Under the pieces are notes generated by a model, which saw only the letters and a list, made by a program, of their open reading frames with translations, made no database searches and was not told the origin of the DNA. A stretch of 64,000 nucleotides of DNA from UBA5543 sp964464965 (GTDB lineage Bacteria; Bacteroidota; Bacteroidia; Chitinophagales; Chitinophagaceae). This document shows, piece after piece, positions 1 through 7,019 of the stretch. Position numbers and translations under genes: made by a program. The stretch is from contig CAYXHM010000007.1 of the NCBI GenBank assembly GCA_964464965.1, forward strand, positions 62,001-126,000. Reading direction: 5' to 3'. The first letter of the stretch is position 1; every line of letters begins with the position of its first letter.

Positions 1-397
1 GTTTTACGGTCCCTTCCCATTCATCACGCAGGTCGTGCAATATCCTGGCCACCCCCAGCAGGCAGCTTGTATGTACATCGTGTCCGCAGGCGTGCATCAC
101 ACCGTCGTTGGTCGATTTGTACGGTACATCATTTGCTTCCTGTATAGGCAATGCATCCATATCTGCCCGCAGCGCAATGCATTTCTTACCGGGGTTTTTG
201 CCATAAATAAGACCTACCACACCCGTACCTGCTACGCCAGACTGATGCTCAATTCCCCATTCTGTAAGCTTTGCTGATACAAAGGCAGAGGTATTATATT
301 CCTCGAAAGACAATTCAGGATTGGCATGGATATGATGCCGTATGGCCTGCACCTCGGGGAAATATTCCAAAGCCTTTTTACGTATTATATCAATCAT
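1..397 (-). CDS. M20-family amidohydrolase, C-terminal part beyond window
   Basis: Reading leftwards from the ATG at 397, about 132 codons are present before the window ends. The product resembles M20D amidohydrolases (N-acyl-amino-acid or hippurate hydrolases), zinc enzymes that remove acyl groups from amino acids. Visible family motifs are HHIHANPELSFEE near residue 20, ALRADMDALPIQE near residue 75 and the metal-binding HACGHDVHTS near residue 101. No signal peptide is seen, so it is probably cytoplasmic. Its ATG overlaps the stop codon of the upstream SPOR gene as ATGA, which implies translational coupling. Substrate cannot be told; the dimerisation domain and the rest of the catalytic domain lie outside the window. 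Confidence 0.85.
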   Translation of the reverse strand, partial: MIDIIRKKALEYFPEVQAIRHHIHANPELSFEEYNTSAFVSAKLTEWGIEHQSGVAGTGVVGLIYGKNPGKKCIALRADMDALPIQEANDVPYKSTNDGVMHACGHDVHTSCLLGVARILHDLRDEWEGTVK

Positions 398-873
398 TGC
401 TCAGCAGGGGGTAAGTTTACAATAACAACATTATCCGGCACTATCATGCAAGCCCCGTATATGTTTATGGCCTGCCTGTATAATTCTACAGCATCTTGCC
501 TTGTGGCGAAGTTGCCCACCTTTACGCGATACTGTGGTTGCGTATAAGACATGTAGGTTTTTTCATTTGGAAACCTCCGGATGAAATCAACCTTACGCTG
601 TATGGCCTGGTTACGGTCAATGCCATAATATATCTGCACCCTGTAGCCGCGCATATACCTTACTCCATAGCCACCGCCATTCCCTTGAGATTTATGCCGT
701 TCCAGCAACAGTGCCAGGCGGGGGTCTGCGTTGAAGGTGATATTGTTATCCCACGGATTTTTTGCCGTAGTGTCAACAGGCGTCTCTTCTATTTCCCTTA
801 CCTGCGCGCAGGAGGTTGTATATCTGCCACACAGCAACAATACAGGCATCAATATGTAAAACAGGGTCCTCAT
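394..873 (-). CDS. Secreted SPOR-domain protein
   Basis: A 159-residue protein with a hydrophobic N-terminal signal (MRTLFYILMPVLLLCG) and a C-terminal SPOR-like domain from about residue 75 to the end, including GYRVQIYYG and YRVKVGNFATRQDA. SPOR domains bind denuded peptidoglycan glycans, so a periplasmic or envelope role is likely. An ATG at 888 would give five more residues, but a perfect -7 element covers 886-893, so the ATG at 873 is preferred. The gene is the first of a coupled pair with the M20 hydrolase (ATGA overlap). Whether the two act together on cell-wall fragments is inference only. Confidence 0.75.
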   Translation of the reverse strand: MRTLFYILMPVLLLCGRYTTSCAQVREIEETPVDTTAKNPWDNNITFNADPRLALLLERHKSQGNGGGYGVRYMRGYRVQIYYGIDRNQAIQRKVDFIRRFPNEKTYMSYTQPQYRVKVGNFATRQDAVELYRQAINIYGACMIVPDNVVIVNLPPAEQ

Positions 874-885
874 AATTCTATCGTA

Positions 886-893
886 CAAAGTTA
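886..893 (-). promoter_or_regulatory. -7 promoter element of the SPOR-M20 operon
   Basis: On the minus strand the octamer reads TAACTTTG, a perfect match to the Bacteroidota -7 consensus TAnnTTTG. It lies 12 nt before the ATG at 873. No convincing -33 TTTG is seen. It decides the start of the SPOR gene, because the upstream in-frame ATG falls inside the element. Confidence 0.55.
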
Positions 894-907
894 TAACTAA
901 GCACGGG

Positions 908-2179
908 TTAAAAATGTTTAATTATCTCTTCAGCAAAGTCGCTGGTAGATACCTGCGTGGCATCGGTCATCAGCTTATAAAAGTCCACAGTTACACGTTT
1001 ATTCATAATACTGGTTTGCAGGCCGTTTTTTATACATTTGGCAGCGTCATCCCAGCCCATATATTCCAGCATCATTACCCCACTCAGTATCAGTGAGGAT
1101 GGGTTCATCGTGTTGGTATTGGCAAAGCGCGGAGCTGTGCCATGTGTGGCCTCGAATATGGCGTGGCCTGTCAGGTAGTTGATATTTGCCCCCGGGGCTA
1201 TGCCTATACCGCCTACTGCAGCAGCCAGTGCGTCTGATATATAGTCACCGTTCAGGTTCAGCGTAGCTATCACTGAATAGTCCTGCGGAGCCAGCAGTAT
1301 CTGTTGCAGGAAGTTGTCAGCTATTACATCATTTACTACAATCTTACCCTCGTGTTGAGCTTTTTCTATTTCCAGGTTTGCTGCTATTTCACCTTCAGCC
1401 TTTTTGGTTTCTTCCCATTGGTTCCAGCTATATATTTTATCGCCAAACTCGCGTACGGCCAGCTCATAACCCCATTTTTTAAAGCCACCCTCTGTAAACT
1501 TCATGATATTGCCCTTGTGCACTATCGTTACAGAAGTACGCTTATGCTCAATAGCATATTGTATAGCCGCACGCACCAGTCGTTCTGTACCTTCTTTAGA
1601 CACGGGTTTGATACCAAAGGCGGTTGTTTCAGGAAAACGTACCTTGCCGCCTGCATTCAGTTCTGTGCGGATGAATTCCATCATCTTTTTTGCTTCGGGG
1701 CTGCCTTCAGGCATTTCAATACCTGCGTAAATATCTTCAGTGTTTTCGCGGAACACCACCATATCTACCCTGTCAGGGTAATGAACAGGTGACGGCACAC
1801 CTATAAACCAATGTATAGGACGAAGGCAAACATATAAATCTAGCTCCTGGCGCAGTGCCACATTTAAAGAACGGATGCCACCGCCTACAGGTGTGGTTAA
1901 TGGTCCTTTGATAGATACCAGGTACTCGCGTGCCATATCCAGCGTTTCGTCCGGCAGCCATGTTCCTTTCTGGTTGTAGGCTTTTTCTCCGGCCAGCATT
2001 TCTACCCACTCTATTTTGCGCTTACCATGATAGCAATGTCCTACTGCAGCATCTATTACCCTTTTACTGGCGCGCCATACATCGGGGCCAATGCCATCAC
2101 CCTCTATAAAAGGAATAATAGGGTTGTCAGGAACTACAAGTTTACTATTGCTGTCTATCGTTATCTTTTGAGGAGTCAT
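908..2179 (-). CDS. icd: Isocitrate dehydrogenase (NADP-dependent type)
   Basis: A 423-residue protein of the usual length for the E. coli-type homodimeric enzyme, which decarboxylates isocitrate to 2-oxoglutarate in the TCA cycle. Substrate-binding TTPVGGGIRSLNVALRQE lies near 95-112, with Ser104 matching the serine phosphorylated in E. coli. The catalytic Lys222 sits in HKGNIMKFTEGG. Metal-binding aspartates fall in VNDVIADNF (about 282-290) and NGDYISDALAA (311-321). The coenzyme region reads HGTAPRFANTN; Arg-Phe replaces the Lys-Tyr of the NADP enzyme and is unlike the Asp-Ile of NAD enzymes, so NADP is likely but not proven. It is transcribed alone, probably from a distant promoter at 2495-2525. 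Confidence 0.95.
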   Translation of the reverse strand: MTPQKITIDSNSKLVVPDNPIIPFIEGDGIGPDVWRASKRVIDAAVGHCYHGKRKIEWVEMLAGEKAYNQKGTWLPDETLDMAREYLVSIKGPLTTPVGGGIRSLNVALRQELDLYVCLRPIHWFIGVPSPVHYPDRVDMVVFRENTEDIYAGIEMPEGSPEAKKMMEFIRTELNAGGKVRFPETTAFGIKPVSKEGTERLVRAAIQYAIEHKRTSVTIVHKGNIMKFTEGGFKKWGYELAVREFGDKIYSWNQWEETKKAEGEIAANLEIEKAQHEGKIVVNDVIADNFLQQILLAPQDYSVIATLNLNGDYISDALAAAVGGIGIAPGANINYLTGHAIFEATHGTAPRFANTNTMNPSSLILSGVMMLEYMGWDDAAKCIKNGLQTSIMNKRVTVDFYKLMTDATQVSTSDFAEEIIKHF

Positions 2180-2624
2180 GTTATATTATTATTTACCCGC
2201 GCGAAGCTAAATTAAGAAATCCAAAATCTGAAAATATATAAGTTGTGGCTATGTTACCTACTGGGTATTATTGAGTAATTATACATAGAAAATATTTCGC
2301 TTGTATCTGATGCGGGATAAGTTTGTTGCGTTTTGTTGTCTTTCTACCTATTTGTTTTAAGAACTCAATGTTATAAGGCATTGGTTATCAATAATCAGTT
2401 TATCGCCCCTTAATCCAGGCACTTTGCATCGATGTTTTTATCATGTATAACAAGTAATGATGTTTATTACGTGCTACTTAAAAGTACTTCATGTCAAATA
2501 TACGCATTTTTTATGATAATACCAATAGGGATTTCCCGACATACTTAAAACAACGCCAGTAAATACTGTTAAAACAGATATTGTTGTTTGAATATATTAC
2601 CGGGGTTGTTTTTCTTTACGTTTA
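2180..2624. other. AT-rich intergenic region between icd and the ABC pair
   Basis: About 445 bases between two divergent genes, with no plausible coding frame. It holds a likely icd promoter (2495-2525), a small dyad GGGATTTCCC (2528-2537) directly upstream of that promoter, and a near-consensus TACGTTTA (2617-2624) just before the ABC permease gene. No tRNA, long repeat or terminator was seen. The roughly 310-nt transcribed leader of icd would occupy most of the gap. Confidence 0.5.
2495..2525 (-). promoter_or_regulatory. Candidate icd promoter (-33 TTG, -7 TATATTTG)
   Basis: On the minus strand a TTG (2525-2523) is followed after 20 nt by TATATTTG (2502-2495), a perfect -7 consensus with the spacing expected for Bacteroidota sigma-ABfr promoters. 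If used, the icd mRNA has an untranslated leader of about 310 nt. The inverted repeat GGGA-TT-TCCC at 2528-2537 touches the -33 side and could be an operator. Confidence 0.45.
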
Positions 2625-2645
2625 ATGACGGGGTATTATATATCA

Positions 2646-3578
2646 ATGCGGCTGAAGCAGTTCTGGAGGTTCTTCAGGTTCAACCAGTTCAATCCTGTTG
2701 CTGGTATATCAATACTGGCTGGAATATTTACGGGCATATCATTAATGGTGTTTGAGAAAGCACCTTATGCACCGTGGATTTATACAGCGCTGGCCGTTCT
2801 TAGTATTATGGAGTTACAGTCCCGAAAGGGCAACGATTTTCTGGAAGCACATGTAGATAATGTAACCTTTTACCGGTGTAAACTGGCCGAAAATATGCTT
2901 TTGCTGCTGCCGTTTATAGTTGTACTGTTTTTGAAATATTGCTTTTTACAGGCGGTAATACTTGTCGTATTTGCGGTCCCTTATTCATACTATAACGTAA
3001 AGCTTCCACGGCCAAAGCTAAAAGCGTTGTACTCGCCGTTTTTATCTTATGCGGTAGAGTGGCATAATGGCTTTCGCATGTATGCAGGGGTGTATGTGCT
3101 GCATGTAGTGTTGCTGGTGCCGGGAGTCATTTCAGGCAATTTTTATGTTTATTTAGTGCCATTCTTCTTGTTGTTGTTGTTTATCAACAGCACATATGGT
3201 GTGGTAGAGGACCGTTTTTTTATATGGGTGTACCGCACCTGTGCAGTGCAATTCCTGCTGAAGAAATTTAAGGCGCTGGCTGCGGGATATGCACTCAGTT
3301 TTGCATTGTTTGCGGCAGTGGGTGCTATATTTTACCACCAGCACATAGCTTTGCTGTTACTGTGCTTTGCGGGTGGGCTTATAGCCCTGACAGGCAGTAT
3401 GCTTATCAAGTATCATTTTTACCCAAGTGAGTTTATCATCCAGGTTTCGCAAATTATTTTCCTGGCATTGGTGATAGGCGGTGTGATAAATCCTTCATTA
3501 ATGATACTAACATTACTGATGCTCTTGTTTTCTTATTTTAAAGCAAAAAATAAAATGAAAACCATATTAGGATGCTGA
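2646..3578 (+). CDS. Multi-spanning membrane protein, probable ABC-2-like permease
   Basis: A 310-residue, strongly hydrophobic protein with about eight predicted membrane segments, for example around VAGISILAGIFTGISL, LLLLPFIVVLFLKYC and VYLVPFFLLLLFINS. I recognise no family motif. It overlaps by 7 nt the ATPase gene that follows, so it is most simply the membrane part of that ABC transporter. An upstream ATG at 2625 adds seven residues, but the near-consensus -7 element TACGTTTA ends at 2624, which favours the ATG at 2646. Cargo is unknown; the ATPase resembles exporter-type subunits. Confidence 0.65.
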   Translation: MRLKQFWRFFRFNQFNPVAGISILAGIFTGISLMVFEKAPYAPWIYTALAVLSIMELQSRKGNDFLEAHVDNVTFYRCKLAENMLLLLPFIVVLFLKYCFLQAVILVVFAVPYSYYNVKLPRPKLKALYSPFLSYAVEWHNGFRMYAGVYVLHVVLLVPGVISGNFYVYLVPFFLLLLFINSTYGVVEDRFFIWVYRTCAVQFLLKKFKALAAGYALSFALFAAVGAIFYHQHIALLLLCFAGGLIALTGSMLIKYHFYPSEFIIQVSQIIFLALVIGGVINPSLMILTLLMLLFSYFKAKNKMKTILGC

Positions 3579-4219
3579 AAGTAGAAGCGCTTGAGCAATC
3601 ATATGGCAGCAAGCAGGTACTGAAAGGGCTTTCGGCCAACTTTGGCAGTGGTCTTGTACATGGCATTATAGGGCTGAACGGGGCAGGGAAAACCACTTTT
3701 TTTCAATGTATCTGCGGGTTGCAAAGCTATACCGGAAAAATATATGATACGGAACTGCACAGCCTGAAAAACCATATTGGCAATGTACCTACAGAGCCTT
3801 ATTTCTTTCCCCGGATAAAAGGTAAGGAGTACCTTGATTTTATGCGCCACGCCAAAGGGAATGAGGGCTCAAATTCCCGGGACACATTTACATTCGATCT
3901 GCCGCTGGATGAATATATTGACAACTATTCCACAGGCATGAAGCGCAAAATAGCATTCCTGGGCGCAATGATTGGCCAATCGGATATTTATATTCTCGAC
4001 GAGCCATTTAATGGAGTGGATATAAGAAGCAACCTGGTACTGAAGCAGAAGATACTGGAGTTAAAAGCAGCAGGTAAGACTATTCTATTGTCGTCACATA
4101 TTATATCGTCTCTTACAGAATTGTGCGATGAGATTCACCTGCTGAAAGATGGGATTATCAGCAAACATTATATGCCTGTGGCTTATAACAAGGTTGAGGA
4201 AGATATGATGAATGAATAG
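3572..4219 (+). CDS. ABC transporter ATP-binding protein
   Basis: A 215-residue single nucleotide-binding domain. Walker A is GLNGAGKTT (34-42), the signature-like motif is YSTGMKRKIA (119-128), Walker B plus catalytic Glu is YILDEPFNG (140-148) and the switch histidine is His176 in LLSSHIIS. The signature resembles SxGMKxR of ABC-2 and drug or lipid exporters. The gene starts inside the end of the permease gene, so the two are translated together. No periplasmic binding protein is near, in keeping with an exporter. It ends one base before the convergent channel gene, leaving no room for a separate terminator. Confidence 0.9.
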   Translation: MLKVEALEQSYGSKQVLKGLSANFGSGLVHGIIGLNGAGKTTFFQCICGLQSYTGKIYDTELHSLKNHIGNVPTEPYFFPRIKGKEYLDFMRHAKGNEGSNSRDTFTFDLPLDEYIDNYSTGMKRKIAFLGAMIGQSDIYILDEPFNGVDIRSNLVLKQKILELKAAGKTILLSSHIISSLTELCDEIHLLKDGIISKHYMPVAYNKVEEDMMNE

Positions 4220-4220
4220 A

Positions 4221-5048
4221 TTACTTGTACAATGAAGAGCCGCAGTATTTACAAAACTTAGCATCCTCATCGTGTCCGTCGCGGCTACATGTCGGGCATG
4301 ATTCGTATAGGTCATCGTTTTTCTTACGGGCTGCAATAGCCAGGTCGTGGGTGATGATGCCTGTAGGCACCGCAATGATGGCATAACCTATAAGCATAAC
4401 AACCGATGCCACAAACTTACCCAGTGGTGTTACAGGTGATATGTCTCCATAACCTACTGTGGTAATAGTTACTATTGCCCAATAAATACTTTCAGGGATA
4501 TTAGAAAAGCCGTTTTCCCTGTTTTCTACCAGGTACATTATAGACCCTAGTATGATGGTGAGCATTACTACGGTGAGCAGGAATATGCTGATTTTGCGGA
4601 TGCTTCCTTTCAGTGCCTGTTTTAAAAAATTGATCTCAAACAGGAAATGGCCAAGTTTAAATATTCTGAAAATTCGTAGCAGCCTTAATGCCCGTAATAC
4701 AAGTAAAGATTGAGCACCAGGGAAGAAAATACCCAGGTAAGAGGGAATTAGGGCCACAAGGTCTATAAAGCCCAGTACACTGAAAATATATTTAGCCGGT
4801 TTCCTGATGCTGATTAACCGCAGGGTGTATTCGATGGTAAAGAGTATGGTGAATATCCATTCTAAGGTATAAAAAAGACGGCCATATCTTTCGTGCATGT
4901 CTGCAATACTATCCAGCATCACAACTATTATACTGGTGAATATAGCAATGAGGAGCCCTACATCAAAGGCCTTTCCCGCCCTTGTATTAGATTCGTAAAT
5001 AACCTCGTGCAACTTAAAACGCCAGTCTTTTTTAACCTGTGATGCCAT
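4221..5048 (-). CDS. Voltage-gated-type potassium channel with C-terminal zinc ribbon
   Basis: A 275-residue six-transmembrane channel of the Kv/KvAP class in the inner membrane. Segments S1-S4 run from about 28 to 135; S4 carries regularly spaced arginines in RALRLLRIFRIFK (119-131). The pore loop holds the K+ selectivity filter TITTVGYGD (194-202), followed by S6. After S6 comes a short tail with four cysteines, CPTC (251-254) and CKYC (266-269), which looks like a zinc ribbon. Residues typical of voltage sensing and K+ selectivity are visible; gating behaviour is inference. It is a single-gene unit converging on the ABC pair. Confidence 0.88.
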   Translation of the reverse strand: MASQVKKDWRFKLHEVIYESNTRAGKAFDVGLLIAIFTSIIVVMLDSIADMHERYGRLFYTLEWIFTILFTIEYTLRLISIRKPAKYIFSVLGFIDLVALIPSYLGIFFPGAQSLLVLRALRLLRIFRIFKLGHFLFEINFLKQALKGSIRKISIFLLTVVMLTIILGSIMYLVENRENGFSNIPESIYWAIVTITTVGYGDISPVTPLGKFVASVVMLIGYAIIAVPTGIITHDLAIAARKKNDDLYESCPTCSRDGHDEDAKFCKYCGSSLYK

Positions 5049-5147
5049 TCATGCAGTTTTCTGATTTTTCAAAAACGTGTGATAAAATCGCTTAATGCAA
5101 TATCCTGAAATGAGAACAAACTTTGCCTGTAACTGTTGATATTCTTT

Positions 5148-5180
5148 AAAAAAACAAAGCCGCTCACGGTGGAGCGGCTT
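5148..5180 (-). terminator. Intrinsic terminator of the small lipoprotein gene
   Basis: AAGCCGCTC (5157-5165) pairs with GAGCGGCTT (5172-5180) across a 6-nt loop. Read on the minus strand it is followed by a run of seven T (5154-5148). It lies 26 nt after the lipoprotein stop codon. Confidence 0.8.
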
Positions 5181-5206
5181 GTAGATAGTTTACGAATATT
5201 TACTGC

Positions 5207-5392
5207 TTAATATGCTGTAGTATCTAAAACAGTAGTGTCATTTATCGGATCGGCCTGCAATGTATTGCCCGGATCTTCTACCAGTATGGCAGTGTCTTCC
5301 GCAGTATCAGCAGTATCATCCACTTCATTGCTATCGCAAGATGTTGCAACACTGGCCAATGCGATACACATATAAATCAGCTTGGTTTTCAT
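5207..5392 (-). CDS. Small acidic lipoprotein, function unknown
   Basis: A 61-residue protein with a lipoprotein signal ending at a plausible lipobox (VATSC, Cys19). The mature part is very acidic and Thr-rich (DSNEVDDTADTAEDTA), with almost no positive charge. The acidic residues just after the cysteine recall the lipoprotein export signal that sends Bacteroidota lipoproteins to the cell surface; surface location is therefore possible. It has its own strong terminator downstream, which supports it as a real transcription unit despite its size. No family recognised. Confidence 0.6.
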   Translation of the reverse strand: MKTKLIYMCIALASVATSCDSNEVDDTADTAEDTAILVEDPGNTLQADPINDTTVLDTTAY

Positions 5393-5414
5393 ATTTTGTT
5401 AGATTTTGTAATGG

Positions 5415-5945
5415 TTAACGATGTATTTCATAGCCTTTATTAGCAGTCCATTCGTTATGAAAATACTCAGCGTCTTCATCATTGCGGGTAGTTACGCCCA
5501 ATACGATATTGCCTTGTTTTACGCCATCTTCATATATTTTTGCACGTTCTTCAGGTATGCCTGCGCCTACAAGAGCGCCAATAATACCGCCGGTAGCAGC
5601 ACCTGCGCCTGCACCTGCAAGTCCGGCAGCCAATGGCCCCGCTATTACCAGTCCCAGGCCGGGCAGTATTAAATTAGTGCCTATAGCCACAACAGCACCG
5701 GCTATTGCGCCTAAAGTTGTGCCAATAGCAGAACCTACACCTGCACCTTCAAGGGCTTTATTTCCCAATTCGGTTTTTATCGTTGTATTGCCGAAATGCG
5801 TATCACGTGCTTTGTCAGACATGATCACATGCACATCATCATGCGTATAACCGCGGCTATTGATTGTATTAAATGCGCGCTCGGCGCTGTCTCTGTCGTT
5901 GAACATTGCTGTTACTAATCTGCGGTTTGAATCTTGAGTTCCCAT
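5415..5945 (-). CDS. YflT/GSP17M-like general stress protein with glycine-zipper segment
   Basis: A 176-residue protein starting MGTQDSNRRLVTAMFN. The N-terminal half (about 8-60, with RLVTAMFNDRDSAERA) resembles the heat-induced stress protein YflT/general stress protein 17M domain. The middle (about 72-130) is a long Gly/Ala-rich hydrophobic stretch (GAGVGSAIGTTLGAIAGAV, GAGAGAATGGIIGALVGAG) typical of glycine-zipper membrane insertion. Upstream in-frame codons to 6002 exist, but the ATG at 5945 gives the normal family start. The exact biochemical role is not known for this family. Confidence 0.7.
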   Translation of the reverse strand: MGTQDSNRRLVTAMFNDRDSAERAFNTINSRGYTHDDVHVIMSDKARDTHFGNTTIKTELGNKALEGAGVGSAIGTTLGAIAGAVVAIGTNLILPGLGLVIAGPLAAGLAGAGAGAATGGIIGALVGAGIPEERAKIYEDGVKQGNIVLGVTTRNDEDAEYFHNEWTANKGYEIHR

Positions 5946-6032
5946 AAATCTATTTTTATAGGAAGTGGAAAAGACCATGCCACCAAAAGAATGTGGCAGC
6001 ATTGCTGACTAGCTATAATACCTATAAAATAA

Positions 6033-6073
6033 ATGCAGCCGGCAATAACTTTTATAGTTATTGCCGGCTGCAT
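6033..6073 (-). terminator. Long perfect hairpin ending the M48 peptidase transcript
   Basis: An 18-bp perfect stem (6033-6050 with 6056-6073) and a 5-nt loop TTTAT. On the minus strand it is followed by TTTATTTTAT. It lies 12 nt after the M48 stop codon and looks like a strong intrinsic terminator. The stem is palindromic enough to work on both strands, but the neighbouring stress gene also reads leftwards. Confidence 0.75.
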
Positions 6074-6085
6074 AATCTGTACTTT

Positions 6086-6889
6086 TTACAAGCTGGTTTT
6101 GAAGGCAACATATCCATTCACGTCTTCTTCTTGTGTAATGGATGGCGTGCAGCCTTTTTCCTGTGCATGTTTTTGTATGCTTTGCACCCTGTTGTCAGGG
6201 TTGGGGTGTGTACTTAAAAACTCCGGTGGATTAGACTGGCCCTCGTCAATTATCTTCTGGAAGAAATAAGACGCGCCATCAGCTTTGTATTCTGTCGGGC
6301 ACAGGTAGTTTACAGAAGACTCATCGGCTTCTTTTTCATTGTCCCTGCTGAACTGTAATGTTACCAGTTGTGAAGCCACATCTGAGACAACCCCCTGGTT
6401 GTTACCCAATACTATATCCAATAGTGTCTGCAGCCCATAAACTTTCGTCAGTTGGTCTGTAGAATGGCGTTTGTCAGCATGTGCCATTTCGTGCCCTATA
6501 ACACCTGCCAGCGCCGATTTGCTATCCAGGTATTTTATAAGGCCGGTATATACATAAATATAGCCGCCCGGTGTACAAAAGGCATTCTGCACATCGTCAC
6601 GTTTTACGATGTAAATCTCCCAAGGAAATTCATTTTTATAAGTGACAACACCACTGGCTAAGATGTCATTGCGTATTTCATTTATGTAGTTATATGCCGC
6701 AGCATGTGTTGCCGGGTCTAATATAGGAAACTCTGCAGGGTCAGCCATGATTTCGGCCTTTACCTGTGCGCCCAGTGTTTTATCATCTTCTATAGAAAAA
6801 ATGTTGATGCCGCCACCGCCGCCTTTTTTAGAGCAGCCTGCGAAGAAGAATGGCGTACAGCATAATGCCAGAATAATATATTTTTTCAT
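6086..6889 (-). CDS. M48-family metallopeptidase lipoprotein
   Basis: A 267-residue protein starting MKKYIIL, with a lipobox FFAGC (Cys19) followed by a Gly-rich linker (SKKGGGGG). The zinc-protease motif HEMAHADKRHS starts at residue 133, and a third ligand is likely in EKEADE around residue 187, as in M48 and BepA-like peptidases. The C-terminal STHPNPDNRVQSI (226-238) is a typical family motif. These proteins act in the periplasm on misfolded or outer-membrane proteins; here it should be membrane-anchored by lipid. In-frame codons to 6946 were rejected as start because they lie before the signal peptide. Single gene with its own terminator. Confidence 0.88.
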   Translation of the reverse strand: MKKYIILALCCTPFFFAGCSKKGGGGGINIFSIEDDKTLGAQVKAEIMADPAEFPILDPATHAAAYNYINEIRNDILASGVVTYKNEFPWEIYIVKRDDVQNAFCTPGGYIYVYTGLIKYLDSKSALAGVIGHEMAHADKRHSTDQLTKVYGLQTLLDIVLGNNQGVVSDVASQLVTLQFSRDNEKEADESSVNYLCPTEYKADGASYFFQKIIDEGQSNPPEFLSTHPNPDNRVQSIQKHAQEKGCTPSITQEEDVNGYVAFKTSL

Positions 6890-6965
6890 AAGTATGTTGT
6901 TGATTAATATGACAAACCTGCATGTGAAAACACATACAGGCGTCAAAATGTTGCATAAAAGTATA

Positions 6966-7005
6966 AAAATAAACAGCCCCGCACTATTGCAGAGCTGTTT
7001 ATTTT
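6966..7005 (-). terminator. Terminator of the T9SS cargo gene
   Basis: A 12-bp stem, AAAATAAACAGC (6966-6977) with GCTGTTTATTTT (6994-7005), just after the stop codon at 7020. The A/T-rich base of the stem gives U-runs in either direction, so it may be bidirectional. Confidence 0.7.
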
Positions 7006-7019
7006 AAGAGGTTACTGAA

